Part shown: positions 33,701-43,274 of the stretch, one piece after another | Position numbering within the stretch: the stretch's first letter is position 1 | How the letters are laid out: every line of letters starts with the position of its first letter | Assembly (NCBI RefSeq): GCF_002205165.1 | Contig: NZ_NIVS01000043.1 | Coordinates: 62,001 to 126,000 of the forward strand | Direction: 5' to 3' | Length of the DNA: 64,000 nt | Origin: Stenotrophomonas maltophilia | GTDB taxonomy: Bacteria > Pseudomonadota > Gammaproteobacteria > Xanthomonadales > Xanthomonadaceae | Position numbers and translations under genes: made by a program | Notes under the pieces: model-generated | Seen by the model: the letters and a program-made list of their open reading frames with translations, nothing else | Database searches by the model: none | What the model was told of the DNA's origin: nothing

Positions 33701-34217
33701 GCGTGCGGTTGAACCGGTGGCTGCTCCGGTGGCTCCGGTGGCTCCGGCTCCGGTCGCGGCTCCAGCACCGGCTCCGGGCGTTGCCCCAGTGGCTCCGGCC
33801 CCGGTTGCTGCTCCGGTAGCCCCGGCTCCGGTTGCTGCTCCGGTGGCTCCGGCTCCAGTTGCTGCTCCGCCAGCCCCGGCTCCGGTCGCTGCTCCGGCGG
33901 CCCCGGTCGTTGAGACCGCCCCGGAGGAAGTGAAGGCGCCAACCGCCGCGCCGGTGCAGACCAGCATGCTGGATGCCGTCGATGCGACCCAGGCACCGGC
34001 ACAGCCGGCGGCCCCGCAGGCCCGCACCGAATCGGCCCCGGCCGACCCGGTCGTGCATAACGGGCAGCTGTTCGGTTCGGCCGCCAGCGAAACCCCGGCC
34101 GCGACCAACGCCGCCGAACAGGCCGCGCAGGCCGAGGCCCGCGAGGACATCCCGACCGATGCCCCGCAGGCCGAGGAAGGCGACAAGGCCGACCAGGAAA
34201 AGAAAGACACGCTCTGA
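30768..34217 (+). CDS. rne: ribonuclease E
   Basis: The protein has 1149 residues. The N-terminal catalytic half begins [21 protein letters not shown]. An S1 domain is at about 38-120, the 5'-sensor/RNase H-like region follows, and the DNase I-like domain has metal-site [12 protein letters not shown] and [10 protein letters not shown]. The Zn-link CPRCDGHG bridges the dimer of dimers. The C-terminal half (from about 510) is disordered: an Arg/Asp/Asn-rich basic stretch ([19 protein letters not shown]), a second basic cluster ([17 protein letters not shown]), then Ala/Pro repeats. Such tails scaffold the degradosome and bind RNA and membrane. It is essential for mRNA decay and rRNA processing. 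Confidence 0.95.
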   Translation: MKRMLINATQAEELRVAIVDGQTLYDIDIEQPSKEQKKSNIYKGRITRLEPSLEAAFVEYGGERHGFLPLKEISRDYFQAGVDHNKAGIRELLREGQEVVVQVDKEERGNKGAALTTFISLAGRYMVLMPNSPSAGGVSRRIEGEDRAALKDALDKLNIPDDMGVIIRTAGVGRDAEELQWDLDYLLQVWKSIAEAALTKPASFLIYQESRLIVRALRDYLRADVGEILVDTEELYETAQEFMQQVMPQTLRKLKHYKDDIPLFNRFQIESQIEGAYERNVRLPSGGSIVVDQTEALTAIDVNSSRATKGSDIEDTAFQTNLEAAEEVARQLRLRDLGGLVVIDFIDMASNKHQREVENRLQNALKYDRARVQLGRISRFGLMEMSRQRLRPSLGESSQIVCPRCDGHGRMRSVESLSLSIIRVAEEHAMKENTGQVLVQAPVEIANYLLNEKRSALREIEQRHDAPIVIVADEQLHTPHYEVTRLRENELGEESGKPSYQRGTPRKLPVHALTKAQLNIPVAPVVTQVKHSQPAPVREAPEPEAAPAPVAAPVAAPAATGVVGWLKRIFGGEPAPAATPQPSSRPGQDGNRNGRNKDRNGKDRNGRRDERGERGERGGNGNAPAQGRGKDRGERGERGPKGERRDERRQDSAAAPANGTAAQVQAPGQGKPRNEQQPAKPRNEPRNDQQQPKLKQKQGQNGQAKPQHNDGDKPAASEKPTRQSQADAPKPTTAAPVAADAAVIAAAAVLATDAVAPPAAHVQEAAKAAPAEDAQLGTNDAAEQGDAPANAEDGTGEGASRRRRGRRGGRRRRRGNGEQAAGSDGLNGDDNGLDDEGDDQDGDQDGDTAAPAERQVANNGQPQPEFEFDDESGNAPAAAPAPVQAPRPAPVAAVAAAAPVAVVSSPVVTAGHTEPTPAPVAAPVAEKAPTPVVEKAAAPAAEPVAEKAPASYNDPVPFVESPKPTPAAAPPAAPVEAPRAVEPVAAPVAPVAPAPVAAPAPAPGVAPVAPAPVAAPVAPAPVAAPVAPAPVAAPPAPAPVAAPAAPVVETAPEEVKAPTAAPVQTSMLDAVDATQAPAQPAAPQARTESAPADPVVHNGQLFGSAASETPAATNAAEQAAQAEAREDIPTDAPQAEEGDKADQEKKDTL
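33795..33902 (+). repeat. 27-base tandem repeat in the rne tail (four copies)
   Basis: Four in-frame units, 33795-33821, 33822-33848, 33849-33875 and 33876-33902, encode [27 protein letters not shown] and PAPVAAPAA. Near-identical codons suggest recent duplication. Confidence 0.85.
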
Positions 34218-34240
34218 TCCTGAGTGAGTGACGCAACAAT

Positions 34241-34268
34241 CAGACAGCGGCCTTCGGGCCGCTGTCTG
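34241..34268 (+). terminator. rne terminator with UUCG tetraloop
   Basis: CAGACAGCGGCC and GGCCGCTGTCTG pair perfectly around TTCG, 24 bases after the rne stop. The following CGTTTGGGG is only weakly T-rich, so termination may be partly Rho-dependent. Confidence 0.75.
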
Positions 34269-34413
34269 CGTTTGGGGTGTTGGATGACGTAGCAGACAGC
34301 GTGCGTCAGGCGGTCCTGGTGGCGGCGCTGAGAGCATCCACGCATCGGACGCATCAAGGGCGCATCAAGGGCGCATCACCGTCACGCGCGGATCGTGCAT
34401 CGCAGGCAACACA

Positions 34414-34436
34414 GGTAGATCCACGCCATGCGTGGA
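34414..34436. repeat. SMAG (GTAG-headed) palindromic repeat
   Basis: GTAG at 34414-34417 heads a stem in which TCCACGC and GCGTGGA pair around CAT. It matches the copy at 63839 over most of its length. Just upstream (about 34348-34380) lie three imperfect copies of GGCGCATCAAG. The rest of the 34218-34483 gap holds the rne terminator and no gene. Confidence 0.75.
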
Positions 34437-34483
34437 GGCGGCCGTTTGCTGGCTACGCCGTCACCGACAACGCGGCGCGCACC

Positions 34484-35368
34484 TCAGGGCGTCGTCGCCC
34501 CGGCATTCCCGGTGTCTGGCGCGAACTGCAGCCGGGTCCACACGCCGTAATGATCCGAGGCCCAGCGGCCGTCGGCGTACGGCTGGTCGAACAGGAGCTT
34601 CGCTTCGCGTGCGAGCAATCGGTCCTGCTGGAAGAAGATGTGGTCGATCCGCGACGGCGCGTCGTAATAATGCCGGTTGAGCGTGCTCACCTGGGCCAGC
34701 TCGTTGTTGACGTGCACGCTGCCGTAGCTGTCGCCGTAGTGATTGCGCAGCTCGCTCAGATCGCCGGCATCCACCAGCGCATTGAAGTCCCCGGCCACGA
34801 CCACCGGCGCGTCGCCCGCGGTCTGCGCGATGAACGTCAACAGATCCGCCACCTGCTCCCCGCGGATGCGGCTGCCCACCTCATCCGAGCGCTCGTTCAA
34901 GTGCGTGGCATAGACGTTGACCGGCCGACCGTCCACATCGATGCGCAGATGCGCCACGGTGCGGTAGTCGTTGATCGGTGCCAAGAGATGGTCGTTGCGC
35001 GTCAGCACCGGGCGCCGGGTCAGCAGCGCATTGCCATAGCGCTTGAAACGCCCCGGCGGATCGGTGGAAACGAACTGATACTCATAGCCCAGCTTGCGCG
35101 CCAACCAGGCGGCCTGGTTGCGCACATGGGGCTTCTGGATCACCTCCTGCAACGCGATCGCATCGGGCTGCAGGGTCTGCAGCTCACGCAGGATCACCTG
35201 GCGGCGGGCCGGCCAGTTCTCGCGGTCGTGGTGCAGGTTGAAGGTGACCATGGTCATCTCCTGCCCGGCCCCTGCCCCTGCCCCGGCGCCCTGCGCCAGC
35301 GCGATCAACGGCGCGAACGCCAGCACGGCGGCCAGCAGGCCGCACCTCATCATCGTCATCTGCCGCAT
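34484..35368 (-). CDS. secreted EEP-superfamily phosphoesterase in the glycan operon
   Basis: The 294-residue product has a signal peptide (about 8-26), then a complete exonuclease/endonuclease/phosphatase domain. The full catalytic set is visible: N44 (TFNLHHD), E75 (ALQEVI), H156 (YATHLNER), D194 and N196 (GDFNAL), D242 (IDHIFF) and D272-H273 (SDHYGV). Families with this fold include sphingomyelinases, inositol phosphatases and nucleases. Its start overlaps the stop of the upstream glycosidase gene by one base (TAATG), so it is the last gene of the sugar operon. I infer it removes a phosphate or phosphodiester substituent from the imported or periplasmic glycan. A periplasmic nuclease is the alternative. 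Confidence 0.85.
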   Translation of the reverse strand: MRQMTMMRCGLLAAVLAFAPLIALAQGAGAGAGAGQEMTMVTFNLHHDRENWPARRQVILRELQTLQPDAIALQEVIQKPHVRNQAAWLARKLGYEYQFVSTDPPGRFKRYGNALLTRRPVLTRNDHLLAPINDYRTVAHLRIDVDGRPVNVYATHLNERSDEVGSRIRGEQVADLLTFIAQTAGDAPVVVAGDFNALVDAGDLSELRNHYGDSYGSVHVNNELAQVSTLNRHYYDAPSRIDHIFFQQDRLLAREAKLLFDQPYADGRWASDHYGVWTRLQFAPDTGNAGATTP

Positions 35369-38300
35369 TACGGTGCCTTGCGTTCCGCCCGGCGTACCGA
35401 CGCCGGAATCTCGATCTCGACCTTGGCCGGCACCTGCACCACGCGCAGCTCGCCGCCCACCCATTCCGCGGGCTCACCATTAACGGTGGTCGCGCCCGGC
35501 TCGCCGCTGTAAGGCCACGGCAGCACCACGCCACCGGCCGGTGGGATCAAACCGGCCGATACGGTCAGGGTCAGCTGCTTGTCGTTGCGGACCAGTGCAT
35601 AGTTGAGCTGGCCGTTCGGGGTGCGCAGGCCCTGCACGCCGACGCCCTTGCCTTCCAGCCAGCGTGACGGCACGCCGGCGGCCAGCACCAGGCTGTCGTC
35701 GATGTCGCGGCTGTAGGCGAACATGTCCAGCGCCGAGCGCACGAAGTCCGAGGCCACCCAGGCGTGTGGCAGGTCGCCGAGGAAGAACGGCTTGCGCGGC
35801 GTGCGCGAGACCACTTCGGCCCACTGGTTCCAGGGCTGCGGTGCGCGGTCCTTGAAGAAGAATTCGGTCGCCTGCCAGGCGCGGTCGCGCCAGCCCAGGC
35901 GCACGAACGCGGCCACGTTGCGCCACTCGTACGGGGTGTAGTCCTTCCACTCGCGCTTGCCATCGCGGCGCGCTTCGAACTCGCTCCAGTAGCGCTCGAA
36001 GGTGTTGTTCAAGTACGGCTGCGGCAAACGCCCCTGCTCACCGGCCGGGGCCAGTGCGATGGTGGTCGAGGTGGCATCGAAATCGCCCAGCTCGGCCGAA
36101 CCGGGCAGATAGTCGATCCTGTGCTGTGCAGTTGCTGCCAGCAGCGAAGCCTGCAGGTCGTCACGGAACTGATCGCGCGACTCGCTGATCTGCATCGCCT
36201 CGGCTTTGCCCAGCGTGCCGGCGATGATCGCCGCATCCTTGTAGCCCCGCAGCGCCCAGAAGTTGTCCCAGTACGAATGCATCGGCTTGGCCGAATAGCC
36301 TTCGTGACTGATCGACACCGGCATCATCCCGTAGAAGGCGGGGTTGCGCGCGCGGTTCTCTTCGGTGCGCTCGCTCAGGCGCAGCTGCTCCATGTACTGG
36401 TAGGCGCCCTGCACGTGCGGCCACATCACCTCCAGGAAAGTGGTGTCGCCGGTATAGCGCCAGTACTCGGCGATGTTGAAGATCAACTCGCCGTGGCTGT
36501 CGTTCTCCGGCACCGGATCGCTGCCGCGCGCGTCCACGCAGCACGGCACCTTGCCGTTGTCGAACTGATACGGCGCGTACCAGTTCACGTACTGGCGCAC
36601 GGCGTCGCTGCGGCCCATGCGCAGCAGGCCTTCGGAAATCATCGCGCCATCGCGGATCCAGCTGCGCGAGTACGAGCGCGTGCCCGGCTGCAGGCTGGGG
36701 CCGATCCGCGAGATCAGCATGTGCGCCAGCGCGGTACGCAGCGTATCGGCCAGCGGCTTGCCGGCGGCCGGCACCTGCAGCGTCACCTGGTCCAGCTTGG
36801 TCCGCCACATCGAGGCGACCTGCTGCTGGGCCTTGGCCGCATCGAACGCCTTGGGCATGGCCCAAGTGCCGGTCTGCGGCAGCACGATGGCGACCTCACG
36901 GCTCTGGCCGGGCTCGAGCTTCCAGCGGTACAGCAGCGCGCCCGAGGCCAGCCCCGTTCCGTCCTTCACTTCGGTGGTGCCCGGCAGCTTGCCACTGGCC
37001 AGGTGGACCACGTCCAGCTTGCTGTCGAAGGCGGTGGCGAAGGCCGCATCCGGTGCCTGCGCCGGGTACAGGCGCGGCTTGCCGTTCACATCGACGTGGG
37101 TCGGATCGACCGACAGGTTGTCGATCCGGCTGACGCCCCCGACGGTGTTGAGGAACTGGGTCGGCGGATTGACCTGCCACGGGCGCACCGCCAGGGCCAG
37201 GGTGTATTCGTGGGCCACCTTGTCCGGGTTGCGCAGGGTGTAGCGACCGACCAGCTGTGCGTTGTCCGGCGTGCCCTGCACGAAGCCGGTGACCTGCAGG
37301 CCGGCCTTGTCGTGGGTCCAACCGACATTGGCGATCGGCAGGTAGTCATCCTGCAGCGACTGGCTCGTCTTGACGTCGGCCCAGCTCAGCAGCTTGTTGT
37401 CGACCAGCACGAACGGCTCGACGCTGAAGCTGGACTTGGCCACTTCCAGCGCACCGTCTTCGCCGATCAGGGCCTGCTCGCGACCGCCATCCAGCCCGAG
37501 CAGCGTCCAGTACGGCTGTTCACCGGTGAAGCCACGTGGCACTGAACCGCGTGGCAGGTCGGCGCCGACCGAGCGGACGAAATCATTGGGGGTATCGGCG
37601 AACTCGAGCGGCTTGAGCGTGATGTCACGAATGCCATAGCGCCAGCTCGGGCCGCCTTTGAGATCGAAGCGCAGATAGCGCGCTTCGGTATCCGGCAGCG
37701 CCAGCCAGTCGCGGCCACCACCGCCGGCGGTGACCTCACGGCGCGTGTCCCAGCTGCGCCCATCGGCCGAAGAGCGCACCTCATAACGCGTGGCCTCCAG
37801 CCCGGGCAGCCACTCGATCACCGCCCCGCCGAACTCACGCACCTTGTGCAGGTCCAGTGTGATGGTCTGCTCGGCCACGCCGCCGCTGATCCAGACCGTG
37901 TCCGGCTTGCCATCGACGATGCGGTTCTGCAGCGCGGTGGCGGTATCGGCGATCACCGAGGGGCTCAGCGAGGAAGTGTCGGCCGGCGGCAGGCCCTGCA
38001 GCGTGAGCCGGTCGAAACAGACCGTGCCCTTGCCACCGACCTTGCTGTAGATGGTGAACTCCATCGCGGCGCTGCGCTTGAGTGTCGGGTCCTTCTCCGG
38101 GCCCCAGGCCTTGTCGATCTGGCGCTTGCGGTACTGCACCTGCGTCCAGGCTTTGGGGAACGCATAGCCGGGCCGGTTGACCCACCACACGTTGTCGCCA
38201 CTGGCGTCGATCAGCTTGAACTGCAGGTCGTTTGCCGGGGAGTCACCGCGCAGCTGGAAGCCGAACTGGTAATTCTCCGGGTACTGGATGCCCAGCTCGC

Positions 38301-38550
38301 GGCGGATGCCGACGTAGCCGGACACGTTGTGGAAGTCGTAATCCAGGCACAGCGCGCGGCCGCCACCGTTGCCGGCGACGCTGCGCAGCGAGCCGCTGAC
38401 CTGGTCGGAGACGACCAGCTTCCACGGGGTCATGTCATCGAAGCTGTCCAGCACCTTGGGTGCGGGCAGCGCCGGTGTCGCCGGCGGTGCGGCCGAGGCC
38501 GCCAGTGACCAGACCAGACCCAGACCCACCGCGACGACGGCATGCTTCAC
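35368..38550 (-). CDS. large periplasmic glycosidase with F5/8-type carbohydrate-binding domain
   Basis: The protein has 1060 residues. After a signal peptide (about 1-20) comes a beta-sandwich region (about 30-190: SFDDMTPW, WWVNRPGYAF, TVCFDRLTLQGL). A discoidin/F5-8C-like domain (about 210-310: VIEWLPGLEATRYEVRSSADGRSWD, ARYLRFDL) and a further beta domain follow. The catalytic part is a six-hairpin (alpha/alpha)6 toroid (about 640-1000), with TRSYSRSWIRDGAMISEGLL, CVDARGSDPVPENDSHGELIFNIAEYWR and YTPYEWRNVAAFVRLGW. The toroid resembles GH15/GH63/GH94-type folds, but I cannot name the family. It overlaps the permease gene by four bases and the EEP gene by one. It likely trims oligosaccharides before uptake. 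Confidence 0.8.
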   Translation of the reverse strand: MKHAVVAVGLGLVWSLAASAAPPATPALPAPKVLDSFDDMTPWKLVVSDQVSGSLRSVAGNGGGRALCLDYDFHNVSGYVGIRRELGIQYPENYQFGFQLRGDSPANDLQFKLIDASGDNVWWVNRPGYAFPKAWTQVQYRKRQIDKAWGPEKDPTLKRSAAMEFTIYSKVGGKGTVCFDRLTLQGLPPADTSSLSPSVIADTATALQNRIVDGKPDTVWISGGVAEQTITLDLHKVREFGGAVIEWLPGLEATRYEVRSSADGRSWDTRREVTAGGGGRDWLALPDTEARYLRFDLKGGPSWRYGIRDITLKPLEFADTPNDFVRSVGADLPRGSVPRGFTGEQPYWTLLGLDGGREQALIGEDGALEVAKSSFSVEPFVLVDNKLLSWADVKTSQSLQDDYLPIANVGWTHDKAGLQVTGFVQGTPDNAQLVGRYTLRNPDKVAHEYTLALAVRPWQVNPPTQFLNTVGGVSRIDNLSVDPTHVDVNGKPRLYPAQAPDAAFATAFDSKLDVVHLASGKLPGTTEVKDGTGLASGALLYRWKLEPGQSREVAIVLPQTGTWAMPKAFDAAKAQQQVASMWRTKLDQVTLQVPAAGKPLADTLRTALAHMLISRIGPSLQPGTRSYSRSWIRDGAMISEGLLRMGRSDAVRQYVNWYAPYQFDNGKVPCCVDARGSDPVPENDSHGELIFNIAEYWRYTGDTTFLEVMWPHVQGAYQYMEQLRLSERTEENRARNPAFYGMMPVSISHEGYSAKPMHSYWDNFWALRGYKDAAIIAGTLGKAEAMQISESRDQFRDDLQASLLAATAQHRIDYLPGSAELGDFDATSTTIALAPAGEQGRLPQPYLNNTFERYWSEFEARRDGKREWKDYTPYEWRNVAAFVRLGWRDRAWQATEFFFKDRAPQPWNQWAEVVSRTPRKPFFLGDLPHAWVASDFVRSALDMFAYSRDIDDSLVLAAGVPSRWLEGKGVGVQGLRTPNGQLNYALVRNDKQLTLTVSAGLIPPAGGVVLPWPYSGEPGATTVNGEPAEWVGGELRVVQVPAKVEIEIPASVRRAERKAP

Positions 38551-39383
38551 CCTTTGACACTCCCCAGCAACAGACCTTGGATGTAATAACGCTGCAATGC
38601 CAGGAACAGCAGCAGCACCGGAACCACCGTGACCACCGCGCCGGCCATCATCATTTCAACGTCCATGATGTGCTCGCGCGAGAGCGTGGCCAGGGCCACC
38701 GGGAGAGTGTAGTGCTCCTGGTCGGTCAGCACGATCAAGGGCCACATGAAATCGTTCCACGCGGCCATGAAGGTGAAGATCGACAGCGTCACCAGCACCG
38801 GCTTGAGCATCGGCAGCACGATCTGGAAGAAGATCCGCAGCTCCCCTGCCCCGTCGATCCGGGCCGCTTCGAGCAGCTCATCCGGGATCGAACGGGCGTA
38901 CTGGCGGACCAGGAAGATGCCGAACACGGTGGCCAGCGCCGGCACGATCACACCGCCGAAGTTGTTGACCAGGCCCAGCTGCTTCATCAGCAGGAACAGC
39001 GGCAGCATCGCCACCTGTGCCGGGATCACCAGCGCGGCCAGCAGCAGCTGGAAGATGCGCTCGCGGCCGGCGAAGCGCAGCTTGGCGAAGGCATAGCCGG
39101 CCATGGTGTTGAGCAGCAGCGAGCCGAAGGTGATCGCCAGCGACACCATCAGGCTGTTGACGAAGTTGTTGGCCATGCCGGTACGCGCGAACAGCTCATG
39201 GTAGTTCGCGGTCGTCAACGACGAGGGCAGCAGCGGCGGCGGGAAATGCGCCGCCTCGCCGGTCGGCATGAACGACACCGACAGCATCCACAACAGCGGC
39301 GCCAGGCTCAGCGCGGCCAGCACCAGCAGGCCACCATTGACCCACCAGGCATGCCAGCGCGATTGACCGATTTCACGACTCAT
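38547..39383 (-). CDS. sugar ABC transporter permease (MalG-like)
   Basis: The protein has 278 residues and six membrane helices. The conserved EAA loop of CUT1 permeases is seen as PDELLEAARIDGAGELRIFFQIVLPMLKP. The start ATG 39383 overlaps the stop of the MalF-like permease by four bases, which fixes it against the longer frame. With the MalF-like partner and the lipoprotein at 40258 it forms an importer for an oligosaccharide. No ATPase gene is in this operon, so a shared MsmX/UgpC-type ATPase elsewhere must energise it. Confidence 0.9.
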   Translation of the reverse strand: MSREIGQSRWHAWWVNGGLLVLAALSLAPLLWMLSVSFMPTGEAAHFPPPLLPSSLTTANYHELFARTGMANNFVNSLMVSLAITFGSLLLNTMAGYAFAKLRFAGRERIFQLLLAALVIPAQVAMLPLFLLMKQLGLVNNFGGVIVPALATVFGIFLVRQYARSIPDELLEAARIDGAGELRIFFQIVLPMLKPVLVTLSIFTFMAAWNDFMWPLIVLTDQEHYTLPVALATLSREHIMDVEMMMAGAVVTVVPVLLLFLALQRYYIQGLLLGSVKG

Positions 39384-40261
39384 ACCAACTGCCTCTTGCG
39401 GCCGAAACGCAGCATGATGCTGGTCACGCCCAGGATGATCAGGAACAGCAGGAACGCCACCGCGGAGGCGCGACCCAGGTTCCACCACTTGAAGCCTTCT
39501 TCAAACATGAAGTACAGCACGCTCACGGTGCTCTGCAGTGGGTCGCCACGCGTCATCACGTAGGGCTCGGCGAACAGCTGGAAATAGCCGGAGACGGTGA
39601 TCACGCCGACCACCAGCAGCACCGGGCCGAGCATCGGCAGGGTGATATGCAGGAACTGCTTCCAGCGCGAGGCACCGTCGATGCGGGCCGCCTCGTACAG
39701 GTCATGCGGGATCGCCTGCAGGCCGGCCAGGAAGATCACCATGTTGTAGCCGAAGTTCTTCCACACCGCGAACAGCATGATGGTCGGCATCGCCCAGTTC
39801 GGGTCGCCCAGCCAGTCGATCGGGCTGATGCCCAGATGGCCCAGGCCATAGTTCACCAGGCCGTAGCTGGTGTGGAACAGGTAACGCCAGATCACCGCCA
39901 CCGCCACCAGGGTGGTCACCACCGGGGCGAACAGCGCGGTGCGGAACAGCGCCTTGAAGCGCGCAGCCGGGGCGTTGAGGAGGATCGCCGCGCCCAGCGA
40001 TACCGCGATTGACATCGGCACGCCGACGATCACGAAGTAGGTGGTATTCCACAGCGACTTCCAGAACATCGGGGTCTGCAGCAGATCGATGTAGTTGCCC
40101 AGGCCGACGAAGCGCAGGTTCTCGCCATCGGCCAGTGCGTACAGATCGAAATCGGTGATACTCAGGGCCAGCGCCGAGAATACCGGCAGGCCGAAGAACA
40201 CGGCGATGACCAGGATGGCCGGGCCGGCGAACATCCAGCCGGCAAGCGAACGCTGTTTCAT
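39380..40261 (-). CDS. sugar ABC transporter permease (MalF-like)
   Basis: The protein has 293 residues and six membrane helices. It begins MKQRSLAGWMFAGPAILVIA, a typical CUT1 permease start. The EAA loop is HDLYEAARIDGASRWKQFLHITLPMLGP. It forms a heterodimer with the permease encoded directly downstream. Both ends overlap neighbours by four bases (ATGA), so SBP, MalF-like and MalG-like proteins are translationally coupled. Confidence 0.92.
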   Translation of the reverse strand: MKQRSLAGWMFAGPAILVIAVFFGLPVFSALALSITDFDLYALADGENLRFVGLGNYIDLLQTPMFWKSLWNTTYFVIVGVPMSIAVSLGAAILLNAPAARFKALFRTALFAPVVTTLVAVAVIWRYLFHTSYGLVNYGLGHLGISPIDWLGDPNWAMPTIMLFAVWKNFGYNMVIFLAGLQAIPHDLYEAARIDGASRWKQFLHITLPMLGPVLLVVGVITVSGYFQLFAEPYVMTRGDPLQSTVSVLYFMFEEGFKWWNLGRASAVAFLLFLIILGVTSIMLRFGRKRQLV

Positions 40262-41604
40262 GGTGCCGCCTCCGTGGCGACAGCGCTGGAGTGCTGCTTG
40301 TCGCTCACCCCCGACGCGTCCTGCCGGTGCTGCTCATGCATCCAGCGGCGTTTGGCGAGGACCTTGTCCACGCGCTTGTCCAGTTCTTTCACTGCTACGT
40401 CCTGATCCATGCCACCACGCACCACCTGTTCGGTGATGATCCGCATTTCCTGCACGATACGCTCCCACTCCAGCACCTTCGGCGTGGGCTTGACCCGCTC
40501 GAGCTGGTCGCGGAACGGCTGCGCCAACGGATCGTTGGCCAGCGAGGGGTAGTCCCAGGTGCTGCGCCGGGGCGGCAGGTCACCGATGATCGAATGGAAG
40601 CGCTCCTGGATTGCCGGGCGCGACAGGAACTCGATCAGCTTCCACGAGGCTTCTTTCTGCTGCGAGGAGCGGAAGATCACCAGGCTGGTGCCGCCGGCGA
40701 TGCCCGCACCCGGGCCATCCGGACCCGGCAGCGCGGCCGTGCCCCACTGCCCTTCCAGCGCCTTGGGCTGCAGCTTCTTGAATTCGCGGATGTTCCAGGG
40801 GCCGGACACGTAGAACACGTTGAAGCCCCGGAAGAACTCATCCCAGACGTTGGAGATCTGCGTCTCGGACATGCGCGGGGCCCAGCCCTGCGCAAACATG
40901 TTTTCGTAGAAGCCCAGCGTCCTGCGGAAGCCGGGGCTGCTGAAATTGCCGCGGGTGTCTTCATCGCGCAGCAGCGGATCCGGCTGCTGCAGGGCGAAGG
41001 ACAGCTGCTGCTCGAACTCGTTGATCGGCATCAACACTGCATAGCGGTTCGCGCCCTGCATCTTCTTGATCGCCGCCATCATCGCGTTCCACTCGTCCCA
41101 GGTGCGGGGCGGATGGTCATAACCGGCCTTGGCCAGCATGTCCTTGCGGTAATACAGCAGGCGCGTATCGACGTACCACGGCACGCCGACCAGTTCGTCA
41201 TGGATGACGTTGGTGTCCCAGATGCCCTGGAAGTAATCGGCCGGGTCCACCACCTTGGACTGCGCCACGTAGGGCTGCAGTGGGGTCAGGGTATTGAGCT
41301 CGGCAAATTCGGGAATCCAGGTATTGCCCAGCTGGCATACATCCGGCAGGCCGTCGGCCGCGAACGCGGTCAACAGCTTTTCATGCGCGGCCGTCCACGG
41401 GATGTTCTGCACATCCACATGGATGCCCGGGTTTTCCGCCTCGAATTCACGGATCAGGCCGGTGACCACTTCGGCCTCGCGGCCCATCGCCCAGAAACGC
41501 ACGGTCACGCCTTCCGGTTCTTTCCGGCAGGCACTCAACAACAGGCTGCCGACCAGCAGCAGCAACAGACTCAACCCCAGCTTCGGGCGCGACGACGATG
41601 GCAC
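40258..41604 (-). CDS. sugar-binding lipoprotein of ABC transporter
   Basis: The protein has 448 residues. The lipobox LLLSAC places the lipidated Cys at 26. The mature part is a family 1 extracellular solute-binding protein: TVRFWAMGREAEVVTGLIREFEAENPGIHVDVQ, then VPWYVDTRLLYYRKDML and a late AGIAGGTSLVIFRSSQQKEASWKLIEFL segment. It delivers an oligosaccharide to the coupled permeases. It begins three bases after the stop of the Glycoamylase-domain gene. Lipidation in a Gram-negative SBP is less common but usual in this lineage. Confidence 0.9.
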   Translation of the reverse strand: MPSSSRPKLGLSLLLLLVGSLLLSACRKEPEGVTVRFWAMGREAEVVTGLIREFEAENPGIHVDVQNIPWTAAHEKLLTAFAADGLPDVCQLGNTWIPEFAELNTLTPLQPYVAQSKVVDPADYFQGIWDTNVIHDELVGVPWYVDTRLLYYRKDMLAKAGYDHPPRTWDEWNAMMAAIKKMQGANRYAVLMPINEFEQQLSFALQQPDPLLRDEDTRGNFSSPGFRRTLGFYENMFAQGWAPRMSETQISNVWDEFFRGFNVFYVSGPWNIREFKKLQPKALEGQWGTAALPGPDGPGAGIAGGTSLVIFRSSQQKEASWKLIEFLSRPAIQERFHSIIGDLPPRRSTWDYPSLANDPLAQPFRDQLERVKPTPKVLEWERIVQEMRIITEQVVRGGMDQDVAVKELDKRVDKVLAKRRWMHEQHRQDASGVSDKQHSSAVATEAAP

Positions 41605-41607
41605 TGC

Positions 41608-43221
41608 TTACTTCCCCTGCTGCTGGTTGCGGTTCGAATTGGAATTGTTCTTCTGTTCCTGGGCGGCCGCCGCGCGCGATTCGGCGATGCCGACCGAACG
41701 GGCCGACGCCGCCTTCTCATCTTTCTGCAGTTCCATCGGCTGGTCCTCGCCTTCCGGCGTCAACCAGCCACCGCTGAAGCCGGCGCGCTCCAGACCCTTG
41801 CGGATATGCGCGTTCTTCTTCATCACGTCCCAGACGAAATCGTTCCGGTAGTTGGCGATCATGGTCAGGATCGGGCCTTGGTCGATGCCGATGTAATCGC
41901 TGGCCACCCAGCCGCGATCGGGCACCAGGCGACCGGTCTTGATCGGGATGTCGTAGTTGAAGCTCGGGTTGAACGAATCCAGGAAGCCGTAGCTGGAGTA
42001 GATGTAATCGCCGTAGCGCTTGTGCATCTCCACCGCGGCCGGAATCACCTCTTCCGGCGCGAACACGATCGAGGAAATGGCGGCGGTCGGCGCGATCGTG
42101 CCGTCATCGAAATTCTCGCGCAGGCCAGCGCCGCGCGAAGAGTAATGGCGGAACTGGCGCTGCTCGCCACGGTATTCCTGGGTGGTGTTCTGCGGCCCGT
42201 CGCTGGCGGTCAGGCCCCACACGTTCTGGCCGTAATCCTTCCAGTTCATCGGGTTGGCGATCGCGTACTCGCGCTGCGCCAGCGCGGCCGAACGGCTGTT
42301 GAGGAAGTAGGTGCTGCCCCGCTCGCGCATGTAGGCATCCTGGATGTCGCGGAAGTCCACCCACACATGCGTGTACTGGTGGCCGAACAGCGGGCCGAAG
42401 GACAGGTATTCCTGGCCCTGGTAGACACCCCAGTCGTTGTCGTAGGTGCGCGTCCAGACCGTCCAGGCGTCCGGGCTGACCGGGTGGGTCGGCGAGCCGA
42501 GCGCGAGGATGTAGACCATCATCGCCTCGTTGTAGCCCATCCAGTCGTGGTCGATGAAGCCGCTCTCCGGGAACCAGCCCATCGAGATCAGCGGTGCGCG
42601 CTGCTGCAGCCAGGGCCAGTCCACGCGCTTGTAGAGCGTATCGGCGATCTCGCGGATCTCTTTCTCGCGCGCATCGTCACCGTCGTAATAGGACTGCGCG
42701 AACAGCACGCCCATCATCAGCAGCGCGGTATCCACGCTGGAAAGCTCCACCCAGCTGTCGTAGCGGCGGCCTTCCTGCATGTCCAGGAAGTGGTAATAGA
42801 AGCCCTTGTACCCCGCCTTGCCGGTGCGCTGCGGGCCCATCGGCAGATCGCGGAAATACTTCAGCGTCAGCAGGGTGCGGTCGATCGCCTGGGTGCGGCT
42901 GACCCAGCCGTTCTCGATGCCGATCGGATAGGCGGTCAGCGCATAGCCCACCGCGGCGATGCTGGCGAACGGGCGCGACGGGTACCGGTCCGGGCTGAGC
43001 CCGTTGACCTCGTTGGTGGTATCCCAGAAGAACTGGAAGGTGCGGCGCTCGATATCGTCGAACAGCGGCGGCAGCTCCGGCTTCATCGGCCGCGGCGGCA
43101 CATCGGCCTCGACCAGGATCACGGGCGGCTTGGGCTTGGCCGGCTCCTGCTGGGCCTGCGGCTGACAGGCAGCGGCGGCGACACTGATCGCCGCGGCGGT
43201 CAACAGGTGGCGTGCCTGCAT
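41608..43221 (-). CDS. Glycoamylase-domain lipoprotein, GH144-like (beta-1,2-glucanase family)
   Basis: The protein has 537 residues. The signal peptide ends VAAAAC (Cys19), so it is probably lipidated. The Glycoamylase domain (PF10091, about 85-460) is unmistakable: FASIAAVGYALTAYPIGIE, GFYYHFLDMQ, ELSSVDTALLMMGVLFA, GWFPESGFIDHDWMGYNEAM and GHQYTHVWVDFRDIQDAYMRE. Characterised GH144 members with this domain are endo-beta-1,2-glucanases. Others of the wider family are uncharacterised, so substrate is inferred. AAGGAG lies seven bases before ATG 43221. A LacI-type operator lies 53 bases upstream (43275-43288), so it is the first gene of the regulated operon. Confidence 0.86.
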   Translation of the reverse strand: MQARHLLTAAAISVAAAACQPQAQQEPAKPKPPVILVEADVPPRPMKPELPPLFDDIERRTFQFFWDTTNEVNGLSPDRYPSRPFASIAAVGYALTAYPIGIENGWVSRTQAIDRTLLTLKYFRDLPMGPQRTGKAGYKGFYYHFLDMQEGRRYDSWVELSSVDTALLMMGVLFAQSYYDGDDAREKEIREIADTLYKRVDWPWLQQRAPLISMGWFPESGFIDHDWMGYNEAMMVYILALGSPTHPVSPDAWTVWTRTYDNDWGVYQGQEYLSFGPLFGHQYTHVWVDFRDIQDAYMRERGSTYFLNSRSAALAQREYAIANPMNWKDYGQNVWGLTASDGPQNTTQEYRGEQRQFRHYSSRGAGLRENFDDGTIAPTAAISSIVFAPEEVIPAAVEMHKRYGDYIYSSYGFLDSFNPSFNYDIPIKTGRLVPDRGWVASDYIGIDQGPILTMIANYRNDFVWDVMKKNAHIRKGLERAGFSGGWLTPEGEDQPMELQKDEKAASARSVGIAESRAAAAQEQKNNSNSNRNQQQGK

Positions 43222-43274
43222 GGGCCAACTCCTTCTACGGTGTTCGTGACTGGGAAGCATAACGTCCAATGACC

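Noticed and set aside
30921..34337. 1138-codon minus-strand frame opposite rne
   Set aside because: It is a shadow of rne, rich in Arg/His/Gly, without a plausible start or domain.
40291..43272. 993-codon open frame on the plus strand opposite the sugar transporter and glucanase genes
   Set aside because: It is antisense to well-recognised genes, has His/Arg/Gln-rich composition typical of reverse-strand frames in high-GC DNA and matches no domain.
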